64,000 nt of DNA from Halomonas sp. S3-1-1. GTDB lineage: Bacteria > Pseudomonadota > Gammaproteobacteria > Pseudomonadales > Halomonadaceae. The DNA lies in NCBI RefSeq assembly GCF_023757625.1, contig NZ_JALGBZ010000003.1:310001-374000 (forward strand). The letters are read 5' to 3'. A program made the position numbers and the translations under genes. The notes under the pieces were generated by a model. It was not told the DNA's origin. It saw only the letters and a program-made list of their open reading frames with translations, and did no database searches. Position 1 is the stretch's first letter, and each line of letters starts with the position of its first letter. Shown piece after piece: positions 28,543 to 37,587 of this stretch.

Positions 28543-29375
28543 TGCTGCTTCACTTCACCAAAATGCACGGGCTGGGCAACGATTTCATGGTGATCGATCT
28601 GGTCACCCAGCGTGCCCGGCTCACCGACGAGATGATCGCTCAGTTGGCCGACCGGCGCTTTGGCATCGGCTTTGACCAGCTTCTGGTGGTCGAGCCGCCC
28701 CGCGACCCGGACATGGACTTTCGCTACCGGATCTTCAACGCCGACGGCAGCGAAGTCGAAAACTGCGGCAATGGCGCGCGCTGCTTTGCGCGCTTCGTGC
28801 GCGAGCAGCGCCTGACCCATAAACACGAAATTTGCGTCGAGACCGCCGGCGGCCCGCTCACGCTGCACGTGCAAAGTGACGGCCAGGTACGGGTCGATAT
28901 GGGTCGGCCGCGCTTCGCCCCGGAACAGCTTCCGTTTGATGCGCCGGCGGATGCGGTGCTGCACGCCATCGAAGTCGACGGGCAGCCCCTCGAGATCGGC
29001 GCAGTGTCGATGGGCAACCCCCACGCGGTACTCACCGTGGACAGCGTCGAGCGTGCCCCGGTCGAGCGGCTGGGCCCGCTTCTGGAGGCGCATCCGCGCT
29101 TTCCCCGGCGGGTCAACGTCGGCTTCATGCAGGTGGTGTCGCCAAACGAGATTCGCCTGCGCGTATTCGAGCGCGGCAGCGGCGAGACGCTCGCCTGCGG
29201 CACCGGCGCCTGCGCGGCGGTGGCCAGCGGCATTCGTCAGGGGCTTTTGCAAAGCCCGGTCACGGTACACCTGCCCGGCGGTCAGCTCACCATCGAGTGG
29301 CCGAGCGAAGACGCCGCGCTGGTCATGATTGGCCCGGCCACGCGGGTGTTTGACGGCCGTGTGACGCTCAACTAA
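28542..29375 (+). CDS. dapF: Diaminopimelate epimerase
   Basis: A 277-residue cofactor-independent epimerase that makes meso-diaminopimelate for peptidoglycan and lysine. Both catalytic cysteines are in standard motifs: [13 protein letters not shown] and [12 protein letters not shown]. The start is the ATG that overlaps the lysA stop (TGATG), giving the family N-terminus [15 protein letters not shown]. Confidence 0.96.
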   Translation: MLLHFTKMHGLGNDFMVIDLVTQRARLTDEMIAQLADRRFGIGFDQLLVVEPPRDPDMDFRYRIFNADGSEVENCGNGARCFARFVREQRLTHKHEICVETAGGPLTLHVQSDGQVRVDMGRPRFAPEQLPFDAPADAVLHAIEVDGQPLEIGAVSMGNPHAVLTVDSVERAPVERLGPLLEAHPRFPRRVNVGFMQVVSPNEIRLRVFERGSGETLACGTGACAAVASGIRQGLLQSPVTVHLPGGQLTIEWPSEDAALVMIGPATRVFDGRVTLN

Positions 29376-29391
29376 TCCAAGGAGAACGGCG

Positions 29392-30102
29392 ATGTCGCAA
29401 GCTCCCGAGCCGCGCAAGACGCTCGACCCGGACCAGGTCGCGTTTTGGCTGGCCCGCCACCCGGACTTTTTTGTCGGCCGGGAAGGGCTTTTACAGCAGC
29501 TCAAGGTGCCCCATCCGAACATCGATGGCGCCACGTCGCTGCTGGAGCGGCTGGTGATGGATCTTCGCCACCGCGCAGAGAGCGCCGAGGGCCGGCTCGA
29601 GCATCTGTTGGAAACCGCGCGGCACAACGAGGCGCAGTACCGGCGCCTGCGCGAAACGCTGTTGGTGCTGATCGATGCCGAGGATCGCGACGCCCTCGCT
29701 CAGGCGCTGGCGACCCAGCTTAACGAGCGCTTCGACACGCCGGCGATGGCGCTCTGGTGCCCGTCGAGTGTGAGCGACGAGGAGCCGGCGCCGCCCCAGC
29801 CGCCGCGCCACGTGCTCGATCAGCACGCTACGTCGCGGCTGACGGCGCTGCTGGACGGGCGCACCAGCCGCTGCGCCAAACTCAGCGCAAGCGACTGGAA
29901 GCACTTGTTGCCGCATACCAAAGCGCCGCGCAAGGCGGGGTCGTGTGCGATCACCCGGCTCTCCGCCGGCGAGCCGATGGGCTATCTGCTGCTCGCAAGC
30001 CCGGATGCTGAGTGCTACCGGGCGAGCATGGATACGCTGTTCACCGAGTATTTGGGCGATATCGTCGCCAGGCTCTTGCAGCGTTTGGGAAGCGGTGGTT
30101 AA
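29392..30102 (+). CDS. DUF484-family protein
   Basis: A 236-residue soluble protein of the DUF484 family, a GAF-like fold. The start WLARHPDFFVGREGLLQQLKVPHP and GATSLLERLVMDLR are the family hallmark, followed by a short coiled coil. It is always found between dapF and xerC in pseudomonads and relatives, as here. Function is not established. ATG with AAGGAGA upstream. Confidence 0.9.
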   Translation: MSQAPEPRKTLDPDQVAFWLARHPDFFVGREGLLQQLKVPHPNIDGATSLLERLVMDLRHRAESAEGRLEHLLETARHNEAQYRRLRETLLVLIDAEDRDALAQALATQLNERFDTPAMALWCPSSVSDEEPAPPQPPRHVLDQHATSRLTALLDGRTSRCAKLSASDWKHLLPHTKAPRKAGSCAITRLSAGEPMGYLLLASPDAECYRASMDTLFTEYLGDIVARLLQRLGSGG

Positions 30103-31015
30103 CGACGCCGTGGCCAGCGCGATGTGGGAGGCGATCGACGCCTATCTTGATCGGCTCGCCGAGCGTGCAAGCCCGGCGACCGTGGCGGGCTACCGTCAGG
30201 ATCTCGCTGCCTTCGCCCGCTTCGCCGAAACCCGCGGCGTGGTGCTGGCCGAGCGGCTGGATGCGCCGCTTGCCCGCGCTTTTCTCGGCGCCGAGCGTAG
30301 CCGTGGGCTTTCGCCGCGAAGCCTGGCGCGGCGGCGCGCTGCGCTTTCGCGCTTTGCCGACGCGCTGGTAAGCCAGGGTACGCTTGCCGACAACCCAGTT
30401 CGGCTTGTGCGCACGCCCAAGCAGCCAGGCCACCTGCCGCGGCCGCTGGACGTGGATATCCTTGCCCGGTTTCTGGATACGCCCCATGACGACTCGCCGC
30501 TGGCTCGCCGCGACCAGGCCATGCTGGAGCTTTTCTACTCCAGCGGCCTGCGTCTGGCGGAACTCGCCGCGCTCGATCTAACCAGCCTTCAGGGCGGCTA
30601 CGTGCGGGTAGTGGGCAAGGGCGGAAAGCCCCGCCAGGTACCGGTAGGCCGGCGCGCTCGCGCCGCGCTGACGCAATGGCTGACGGTGCGCGGTCTTCTG
30701 GCCGCAGGCGCAGAGTTTGCGCTGTTCGTCGGGCGTCGAGGTGGGCGCCTTGGCCACCGCGCCATCCAAAAGCGCCTGGCGCACCTGTGCGTCGAGCGCG
30801 GGTTGGCTGAGCACCTGCATCCGCACCGGCTGCGCCACTCCTTTGCCAGCCACCTTCTGGAGTCGAGCCAGGATCTGCGCGCCGTGCAGGAGCTTTTGGG
30901 CCACGCCAATCTCTCGACCACCCAGGTCTATACCCGCCTTGACTGGCAGCATCTGGCCACGAGTTACGATGCCGCCCACCCCCGTGCCAAACGCCGCCCC
31001 CGGAGCGACTCATGA
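30095..31015 (+). CDS. xerC: Tyrosine recombinase XerC
   Basis: A 306-residue site-specific recombinase that resolves chromosome dimers at dif with XerD. The catalytic set is complete: R in SSGLRLAEL, K in VVGKGGKPR, HPHRLRHSFASHLLE, H in LGHANLSTTQ and the nucleophile in VYTRLD. The start is uncertain: I give the GTG at 30095 (GGGAAG upstream, overlapping the DUF484 stop); GTG 30110 and ATG 30122 are also possible. It overlaps the next gene by four bases. Confidence 0.93.
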   Translation: MVNDAVASAMWEAIDAYLDRLAERASPATVAGYRQDLAAFARFAETRGVVLAERLDAPLARAFLGAERSRGLSPRSLARRRAALSRFADALVSQGTLADNPVRLVRTPKQPGHLPRPLDVDILARFLDTPHDDSPLARRDQAMLELFYSSGLRLAELAALDLTSLQGGYVRVVGKGGKPRQVPVGRRARAALTQWLTVRGLLAAGAEFALFVGRRGGRLGHRAIQKRLAHLCVERGLAEHLHPHRLRHSFASHLLESSQDLRAVQELLGHANLSTTQVYTRLDWQHLATSYDAAHPRAKRRPRSDS

Positions 31016-31764
31016 CCGAACCCGCAGCCGAGCTAAAAGCCATCACCTTCGATCTCGACGACACGCTCTGGGACAACCACGGCGTGATGTTGAAAACCGA
31101 GCAGGGCCACTACCAGTGGCTTTTGAGCGCACTCAACGAGTGGCGCTCAAAGCGAGACGAAACCGCGCTTGCGATCGAGCAGGAGGCGGGACTGGCGGAC
31201 TATCTCGCCAAGCGTCAGGCGCTGGCCAAGGCAACGCCTGCGCGCCGGGGCGATTTCACTTGGCTGCGGCTACGCGCGCTGGAGGCCCAGCTCGAAGAGT
31301 CAGGGCTTGATCGCAGCGCCGCGATTTTGTGGGCGGCGGCGGCGATGAACGAGTTTCACCGGCTGCGCGTGCAGGTCACGCCGCACCCGGAGGCTTTTGA
31401 GCTGCTCGAAGCGCTGGGCCAGCGCTTTCATCTAGCCGCCATTACCAACGGCAATATTCACTTGAGGCGCCAGCCGCTGGCGGCCTATTTTCCCATCGCC
31501 GTGGCCGCCGGCGAGCTGTTCACCCCCAAGCCCGACCCAAGCGCGTTTTTGAACGTGCTCGAACGCCTTAACGTGGCGCCGGAGTGCGCCATGCACGTGG
31601 GGGATTCCTGGGAAGAGGACGTGCTGCCGGCAAGCAGGCTCGGCATGCACGCGGTGTGGATCGCCGGTGAGGCCGACCGGGAGCTGCCCAGCCGCGTCTA
31701 CCGGCTGAGCCACGTGCGAGAGTTGCCGGCGCTGATCGCGCGGCTGGAGAATGCGCCCGACTGA
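31012..31764 (+). CDS. HAD-family hydrolase (YigB-like)
   Basis: A 250-residue haloacid-dehalogenase-superfamily phosphatase. Motif I is FDLDDTLWDN, motif II is ITNG, and motifs III/IV are KPDPSAF and HVGDSWEEDV. The place after xerC matches E. coli yigB, a 5-amino-6-(5-phospho-D-ribitylamino)uracil phosphatase of riboflavin synthesis, so that activity is plausible. Last gene of the argH chain; the next gene converges on it after 15 bases. Confidence 0.9.
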   Translation: MTEPAAELKAITFDLDDTLWDNHGVMLKTEQGHYQWLLSALNEWRSKRDETALAIEQEAGLADYLAKRQALAKATPARRGDFTWLRLRALEAQLEESGLDRSAAILWAAAAMNEFHRLRVQVTPHPEAFELLEALGQRFHLAAITNGNIHLRRQPLAAYFPIAVAAGELFTPKPDPSAFLNVLERLNVAPECAMHVGDSWEEDVLPASRLGMHAVWIAGEADRELPSRVYRLSHVRELPALIARLENAPD

Positions 31765-31779
31765 GCCGGGCGGGAAACG

Positions 31780-32418
31780 TTACGCCGGTTCCGGCGCGTC
31801 CAGCCAGCGGTCCAGGGTTTGGCAGAGCGTCGTCACACCGTCGCGTTTGAGCGACGAGAAGAGCTGCACCGTGACCAGATCTTCCCACTCGACCAGCCGC
31901 GAGCGGACCTTTTGCAGCGCGGCGCTGGCCGGGCCCTTTTTCAACTTGTCGGCCTTGGTCAGCAGAATATGCACTGGCATGCCGCGCTGGTCGGCGACGT
32001 CGAGCATGGTCAGGTCGAACTCGGTCAGCGGGTGGCGCACGTCCATCAGCAGCACCACGCCCTTTAGGCTAAAGCGCTCCGTCAGATACTCGGAAAGATG
32101 GCGCTGCCACTCGAGCTTCACCGACTCCGGCACCTTGGCGTAGCCGTAGCCGGGCAGGTCCACCATGCGCGTGGCCGGGTCGTTCATCAGGCTGAAGAAA
32201 TTGATCAACTGGGTGCGCCCGGGGGTGCGCGAGGTGCGCGCCAGCGCCTTTTGCTGGGTCAGCGCGTTGATCGCACTGGATTTTCCTGCGTTCGAGCGCC
32301 CGGCAAAGGCCACCTCGGCGCCGGTATCGTCCGGGCAGAGCGAAAGCTTCGGGGCGCTTGTCATGAACTGGGCCGTGGCGTAGTTGAGGCGCGGGCTTTG
32401 GCGGTCTTGAGTCGACAT
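31780..32418 (-). CDS. engB: Ribosome-biogenesis GTPase EngB/YihA
   Basis: A 212-residue TRAFAC GTPase needed for 50S assembly. G motifs are visible: G1 [10 protein letters not shown]3 [12 protein letters not shown]4 LTKADKL and G5 near [11 protein letters not shown] start. It is divergent from dsbA. Confidence 0.95.
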   Translation of the reverse strand: MSTQDRQSPRLNYATAQFMTSAPKLSLCPDDTGAEVAFAGRSNAGKSSAINALTQQKALARTSRTPGRTQLINFFSLMNDPATRMVDLPGYGYAKVPESVKLEWQRHLSEYLTERFSLKGVVLLMDVRHPLTEFDLTMLDVADQRGMPVHILLTKADKLKKGPASAALQKVRSRLVEWEDLVTVQLFSSLKRDGVTTLCQTLDRWLDAPEPA

Positions 32419-32731
32419 GGAAAAAAATCCTGAACGCTTGAGTCATACGTCAAGGCTACCCGGGCGCCCTCTTCGTCGAGTGCAAAGGGTCGAGGGCAAA
32501 CGGCCCGGCCAGGCGGCGGCCATTTAAGCCGCTGACGGGATTGGTTACACTCGGTGGGGCAGGTAGGCTTGCTGAAAACGCTAGTGTACCACTGGACGGC
32601 GGCGAAAAAGCGGGCAAGTATGCCTTTACGGCGCATCCCTTTACGACGCGGCCTGGTGCGTTGAATGCGCCCGGGAACCGGTCGAACGTTTGATAGTCAT
32701 AGGCTTCGCTCAACTTTGGAGAATGTCGATA
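32419..32731. other. Divergent intergenic region engB/dsbA
   Basis: A 313-base space with the promoters of engB (leftward) and dsbA (rightward). In pseudomonads a cytochrome c4 gene sits here; I find no CxxCH motif or remnant of one. No other feature can be supported. Confidence 0.5.
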
Positions 32732-33364
32732 ATGTTTAAAGTATTCGTTGCGGCCGTGGCCGGCCTTGCGCTCTCGACCGCCGCCAGCGCCCAGACGGTG
32801 GTGGAAGGCCAGGACTACACGCTGCTGGAGAACCCGGTCGCAACCGTCGCCAATGACGACCACATCGAAGTCACCGAGGTGTTCTGGTTCGGCTGCCCGC
32901 ACTGCTACGGCCTTCAGGACACGGTTAATGAGTGGTACGACACCCTCGACGACGACGTCGAAGTCGTCAAGATGCCCGCGACCATGGGCGGCAACTGGAA
33001 TACCCATGCCACCGCTTTCTACGCTGCCCAGTCGCTGGGGATCGAGGAAGAGCTGCACCAGGACTTCTTCGATGCGATTCATCAGGACGGCCAGTCGCTG
33101 ACCGATGAAGACGACATCGCCGCGTTTTTCGCCAACTACGGCGTGACCGAAGACGAAGCTAAAAAGGCGCTCAACTCTTTCCCGGTACGCAGCGAAACCA
33201 ATAAAGCCAACAGCCGCATGCGCGAAATGCGCCTGATGGGCGTGCCGGCGCTGGTGGTCGACGGCCGCTTCGTGGTCACCCCGAGCACCGCCGGCGGCGC
33301 GGACAACATGCCGGTCGTCGCCGAGGCGCTGATCGAGCAGGTCCGCAGCGAGCGCGCCGAGTAA
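32732..33364 (+). CDS. dsbA: Thiol:disulfide interchange protein DsbA
   Basis: A 210-residue periplasmic oxidase with a Sec signal (residues 1-20, cleavage near ASA/QTV) and the active site CPHC within VFWFGCPHCYGLQ. The cis-proline loop is near GVPALVVDGRF. I chose the second of two close ATGs because GGAG lies about ten bases before it. It introduces disulfides into exported proteins. Confidence 0.94.
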   Translation: MFKVFVAAVAGLALSTAASAQTVVEGQDYTLLENPVATVANDDHIEVTEVFWFGCPHCYGLQDTVNEWYDTLDDDVEVVKMPATMGGNWNTHATAFYAAQSLGIEEELHQDFFDAIHQDGQSLTDEDDIAAFFANYGVTEDEAKKALNSFPVRSETNKANSRMREMRLMGVPALVVDGRFVVTPSTAGGADNMPVVAEALIEQVRSERAE

Positions 33365-33366
33365 TC

Positions 33367-34212
33367 GTGTCGGGTTTCTCCGCCGGCGACGCCTCGAAAG
33401 AAGCGCAAAGCCCGCTTTGGGAGAGCGGTACGCTGAGACTCTTGACCTTCAATTTGCAGGTCGGTATTCAAACCTCGGCGTACCATCACTACCTGACCCG
33501 CAGCTGGCAGCACTTTTTGCCCCACCCGCGCCGCGTTAAGCGTCTCGACGTCATGGGCGAGGTGCTGGGCAAGTTCGACGTAGTGGGGCTTCAGGAAGTC
33601 GACGGCGGAAGCTTTCGCTCCAGCCGTATCAATCAGGTCGAATACCTAGCTGCTCAGGCCGGGTTTCCCCACCATTTTCAGCAGCTCAACCGCAATCTGG
33701 GGCGTATCGCCCAGCACAGCAACGGGCTTTTGTCGAAACTCACCCCCAGCCGTATCGAAGAGCACCGGCTGCCCGGCACGCTTCCAGGGCGCGGGGCGAT
33801 CCATGTGCGTTTTGGCAACGGCCCGGACGCGCTGCATATCTTTGTGGCGCACTTGGCGCTGAGCCACCGCGGCCGGGTGCGCCAGCTCAACTATCTAAGC
33901 GACATCATCGCCCCGCTTCGCCATGTGGTGGTGATGGGCGATCTCAACTGCACCCCGGAGCAGCTTCACGCCCACGAGCGCTTTAGCGCTTCGCTGCCGC
34001 TGCATCCGGTCAAGCCGCTTTTGAGCTACCCCTCCTGGCAGCCGCGTCGGGCGCTGGATCACATTCTGCTGTCTCAGACGCTGGAAGCCGCCGATGTCAG
34101 CGTGCTCGACCATCTCTTTTCTGATCACCTGCCGGTGGCGGTGGAGTTGCCGCTGCCTGCCGCCTGCCTACGATCACTCGAAGCCGCTCATCACCAAGTG
34201 CCCCTGACCTGA
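33367..34212 (+). CDS. Endonuclease/exonuclease/phosphatase-family protein
   Basis: A 281-residue EEP-fold hydrolase. Metal-binding and catalytic motifs are LTFNLQVG, GLQEVDGG, MGDLNCTPE and the C-terminal FSDHLPVAVEL. The start is a GTG two bases after dsbA, so the two genes are co-transcribed, as in Pseudomonas (PA5489-PA5488). The substrate is unknown; no signal peptide is visible. Confidence 0.88.
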   Translation: MSGFSAGDASKEAQSPLWESGTLRLLTFNLQVGIQTSAYHHYLTRSWQHFLPHPRRVKRLDVMGEVLGKFDVVGLQEVDGGSFRSSRINQVEYLAAQAGFPHHFQQLNRNLGRIAQHSNGLLSKLTPSRIEEHRLPGTLPGRGAIHVRFGNGPDALHIFVAHLALSHRGRVRQLNYLSDIIAPLRHVVVMGDLNCTPEQLHAHERFSASLPLHPVKPLLSYPSWQPRRALDHILLSQTLEAADVSVLDHLFSDHLPVAVELPLPAACLRSLEAAHHQVPLT

Positions 34213-34351
34213 CCATCGAGCTCAAAGTCGCTCTTTGGTGGCCCTTGCTCGGTAAATGGTCGTAAAAAGGGGGGCTTGAGGTCGCAGGGGATGACGCAGG
34301 GGATAGAATCGGCGATCATTTCGAGTCGTTTTCAGAAGGCAGGACACCTCC

Positions 34352-34900
34352 ATGCGTGCAAATTCTCCTCAGCCGCGGCTTTTACGCTGGCTCGATGGGC
34401 TGACCGAAGGCGTCGGGCGAGCGGTCGCCTGGCTGATCATCATCATGATGCTGGTGCAGTTCGCCATCGTGGTGCTGCGCTATGTGATCGGGGCCAACAG
34501 CATCGTCATGCAGGAGTCGGTGATGTACATGCACGCCGCGGTGTTCATGCTTGGCGCGGCCTGGACGCTCAAGCACGACGGCCACGTGCGGGTGGATATT
34601 TTCTACCGCAAGCTCTCCAGCCGCGCCCGGGCCTGGATCGACCTGTTGGGCACGCTGTTTTTGCTCGTGCCCGTGTCGCTATTCATCGCCATCGGCAGTT
34701 TCCACTACGTGCTGACCAGCTGGGCGATCATGGAGCGCTCGCCCAACGCCGGCATTCCGGCGGTCTATCTTTTGAAGTCGCTGATTCTCGCCATGGTGGT
34801 CCTGCTGCTCTTGCAGGCGGTGGCGCAGCTGATTCGCCAAACGCTGATCATTCGCGGCGCGCTCCCCAACCCCACTCATGAGCACGAGGAGGTCGTCTAG
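34352..34900 (+). CDS. TRAP transporter small permease (DctQ type)
   Basis: A 182-residue membrane protein with four helices (about 25-48, 58-75, 98-120, 140-162) and the DctQ pattern MQESVMYMHAAVFMLGAAWTLKHDGHVRVD. It pairs with the large permease that starts on its stop codon (TAGTG). No substrate-binding protein gene lies beside the pair. Confidence 0.9.
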   Translation: MRANSPQPRLLRWLDGLTEGVGRAVAWLIIIMMLVQFAIVVLRYVIGANSIVMQESVMYMHAAVFMLGAAWTLKHDGHVRVDIFYRKLSSRARAWIDLLGTLFLLVPVSLFIAIGSFHYVLTSWAIMERSPNAGIPAVYLLKSLILAMVVLLLLQAVAQLIRQTLIIRGALPNPTHEHEEVV

Positions 34901-36312
34901 TGGCCGTTATACTGGACTTCATGCCGCTGGTGCTCTTCGCTGCCGTGTGCGGCGTGCTAATGCTGGGCTACCCGGTGGCGCTGTCGCTGGCCGGCACGGC
35001 GCTCGCCTTCGCCGGTATCGGCTACGCGCTAACCTCTTTTGGCGTGGACGTGCCCTTCGAGCCGCACATGATGGGGGCGATGCCCAACCGTCTCTACGGC
35101 ATCATGACCAACACGACGCTGCTGGCGGTGCCGCTATTCGTGCTGATGGGCGTGCTCTTGGAAAAATCCCGCGTCGCCGAAACGCTGCTCGACGCCATGG
35201 CGATGGCCTTTGGCTCGCTGCGAGGAGGGCTCGGGCTTTCGGTAATCATCGTCGGTATGCTTCTGGCCGCGTCTACCGGAATCGTGGGGGCGACCGTGGT
35301 CACCATGGGGCTTTTGTCGCTGCCGACCATGCTCAAGCGCGGCTACTCCCCGGCGCTGGCTACCGGCACCATCTGCGCTACCGGTACGCTGGGCCAGATC
35401 ATTCCGCCGTCGATCGCGCTGGTGCTGCTGGGCGACGTCCTCTCCAACGCCTACCAGCAGGCGCAGCTCTCCATGGGCGTATGGAGCCCGAAGACGCTCT
35501 CCATCGGCGATCTGTTCATCGGCGCGCTGGTGCCGGGGCTGATTCTGGTCGTGGCCTACATCGTTTATCTGCTGGTGCTGGCGTGGCTCAAGCCGGCGTC
35601 GGCGCCGGCGGTGGATCGTGAGGAGCTCAAGGCGGAGCTCAATCATCAGGGCTCGATCTGGCCGCTGCTGCTCAAGGGGCTGGTGCCGCCCATTTTGCTG
35701 ATCGTGGCGGTGCTAGGCTCGATTCTCGGCGGCTTCGCCACGCCCACCGAGGCCTCCGCCGTAGGCGCCTTCGGCGCGCTGGTGCTGGCGGCGGCCAACC
35801 GGCGCGTGAGCTTCACCATGCTGAAGGAGACGCTCTACTCGACCGCCCAGGTCACCAGCATGGTATTTCTGATTTTGATCGGCGCGGCGCTGTTCTCGCT
35901 GGTATTTCGCGCCTACGGCGGCGAGGAGCTGGTCACGAGCCTGTTCGAGTCCATGCCCGGCGGCGTGGTCGGCGCGACGATCATCGTCATGCTGGTGATC
36001 TTTCTGCTCGGCTTCATTCTTGATTTCATCGAGATCACCTTTGTGGTGGTGCCGATCGTCGGTCCGGTACTGCTGGCCATGGGCATCGACCCGATCTGGT
36101 TCGGCATCATGATCGCGGTGAACCTGCAGACCTCGTTTTTGACCCCGCCGTTCGGCTTTGCGCTGTTCTACCTGCGCGGCGTCACCCCGCCGAGTGTGCC
36201 GACCTCGGCGATCTACAAGGGCGTGATTCCGTTCATCCTGCTGCAGCTGGGTATGCTGCTGGCGCTGTCGCTGTTCCCCGGGATCGCCACCTGGCTCCCT
36301 TCCGTGATGTAA
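34900..36312 (+). CDS. TRAP transporter large permease (DctM type)
   Basis: A 470-residue protein with about twelve hydrophobic segments, the channel-forming subunit of a Na+-driven TRAP transporter. Family motifs include LGYPVALSLAGTAL, ASTGIVGATVVTMGLLSLPTM, ATGTLGQIIPPSIALVLLGD and NLQTSFLTPPFGFALFYLRG. These resemble the 'mannitol/chloroaromatic' TRAP subgroup. GTG start overlapping the small permease by one base. Its binding protein must be encoded elsewhere. Confidence 0.9.
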   Translation: MAVILDFMPLVLFAAVCGVLMLGYPVALSLAGTALAFAGIGYALTSFGVDVPFEPHMMGAMPNRLYGIMTNTTLLAVPLFVLMGVLLEKSRVAETLLDAMAMAFGSLRGGLGLSVIIVGMLLAASTGIVGATVVTMGLLSLPTMLKRGYSPALATGTICATGTLGQIIPPSIALVLLGDVLSNAYQQAQLSMGVWSPKTLSIGDLFIGALVPGLILVVAYIVYLLVLAWLKPASAPAVDREELKAELNHQGSIWPLLLKGLVPPILLIVAVLGSILGGFATPTEASAVGAFGALVLAAANRRVSFTMLKETLYSTAQVTSMVFLILIGAALFSLVFRAYGGEELVTSLFESMPGGVVGATIIVMLVIFLLGFILDFIEITFVVVPIVGPVLLAMGIDPIWFGIMIAVNLQTSFLTPPFGFALFYLRGVTPPSVPTSAIYKGVIPFILLQLGMLLALSLFPGIATWLPSVM

Positions 36313-36321
36313 GAGGTGATT

Positions 36322-37143
36322 ATGGCTGACATTGCCAAGGTATTGACCATCGCAGGCTCCGACCCCTCGGGCGGCGCCGGGCTGCAGGGAGATCTCAAGA
36401 CGTTCTCGGCGCTGGGCGTTTATGCGACCAACGTGATCACGGCCGTTATCGCGCAGAACACTCAGGGTGTGGCCCGGGTCGAGCCGGTGTCGCCTTCGAT
36501 GATTCGCGTGCAGCTCGAGAATCTGCTCGAGGACGTGGTCATCGACGCGGTGAAGATCGGCATGGTTGGCAGCCGCGAGGTCGCCGAGGTGATCGCTGAC
36601 GTGCTCGGCAAGCATCGCCCGCGCTGGATCGTGCTCGATCCGGTGATGGTCGCCAAAAGCGGCGATATCCTGGTGGATAACGAGGGCATCCACGCGGTGC
36701 GCGATATTCTGGTGCCGCTCGCCCACGTGATCACCCCAAATCTGCCCGAGGCCGCAGTGCTGCTCGACACCGCCTCGCCCAAAACGCCGGATGAGATGGA
36801 AGCGATGTTGCCGGGGCTCACCGCGCTCGGCGCGCCCTTCGTGGTGCTCAAGGGCGGCCACCTGACCGGCGAAACCTGCCCGGATCTTTTGGCCACGCCC
36901 ACCGAGCACGCCTGGCTTCCCGCTTCGCGCATCGATACCGAGAACCTGCACGGCACCGGCTGCGCGCTCTCCTCGGCGGTCACCGCGTGCTTGGCCAGGC
37001 TCCCATTGGATGCCGACGAGCACGCCCCGGTAGAGGCGATTCGCGAGGCCAAGCAGTGGCTACACGCCGCACTCGAGGCAAGCAATCAACTGCACGTCGG
37101 CCACGGGCGCGGCCCGATCCATCACTTTCATCGCTGGTGGTAG
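36322..37143 (+). CDS. thiD: Hydroxymethylpyrimidine/phosphomethylpyrimidine kinase
   Basis: A 273-residue ribokinase-fold enzyme that phosphorylates HMP and HMP-P in thiamine synthesis. Signatures: LTIAGSDPSGGAGLQGDLKTF, VKIGMVGSREV, ITPNLPEA and the catalytic LHGTGCALSSAVTA. ATG with AAGAGGTG upstream. No thiamine-pyrophosphate riboswitch is visible. Confidence 0.95.
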   Translation: MADIAKVLTIAGSDPSGGAGLQGDLKTFSALGVYATNVITAVIAQNTQGVARVEPVSPSMIRVQLENLLEDVVIDAVKIGMVGSREVAEVIADVLGKHRPRWIVLDPVMVAKSGDILVDNEGIHAVRDILVPLAHVITPNLPEAAVLLDTASPKTPDEMEAMLPGLTALGAPFVVLKGGHLTGETCPDLLATPTEHAWLPASRIDTENLHGTGCALSSAVTACLARLPLDADEHAPVEAIREAKQWLHAALEASNQLHVGHGRGPIHHFHRWW

Positions 37144-37146
37144 CTT

Positions 37147-37587
37147 GTGAAAGCACTGATTCAACGAGTGAAGCACGCCTGCGTGGACGTGGACGGCGAG
37201 CGCATCGGCGCCATCGACCAGGGGCTGCTGGCGCTGATCGGGGTCGAGCGCGGTGATAGCGAGGCGGATGCGGAAAAAATTCTGCATAAGTTGCTGCATT
37301 ATCGGGTGTTCAGCGACGCCGAGGGCAAGATGAACGACAACCTGCAGCAGGCCGAAGGCGGACTGTTGCTGGTTTCCCAGTTCACCCTGGCTGCGGATAC
37401 CCGTAAAGGGCTGCGGCCGGGCTTCTCCAGCGCCGCCGCCCCGGCCGAAGGCGAGCGGCTGTTTAACTACCTCGTCGAGTGCGCTCGGGCGGCCTGGCCT
37501 GCGGTCGAAACCGGCCGCTTCGGCGCCGACATGCAGGTGACGCTCACCAACGACGGGCCGGTCACTTTCATGCTCGAAAGCCGCTAG
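37147..37587 (+). CDS. dtd: D-aminoacyl-tRNA deacylase
   Basis: A 146-residue DTD that removes D-amino acids (and glycine) from tRNA. The two active-site motifs are present: VSQFTLAAD and [11 protein letters not shown] (cis Gly-Pro). GTG start three bases after thiD; the stop overlaps the convergent ABC-F gene by four bases. Confidence 0.95.
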   Translation: MKALIQRVKHACVDVDGERIGAIDQGLLALIGVERGDSEADAEKILHKLLHYRVFSDAEGKMNDNLQQAEGGLLLVSQFTLAADTRKGLRPGFSSAAAPAEGERLFNYLVECARAAWPAVETGRFGADMQVTLTNDGPVTFMLESR

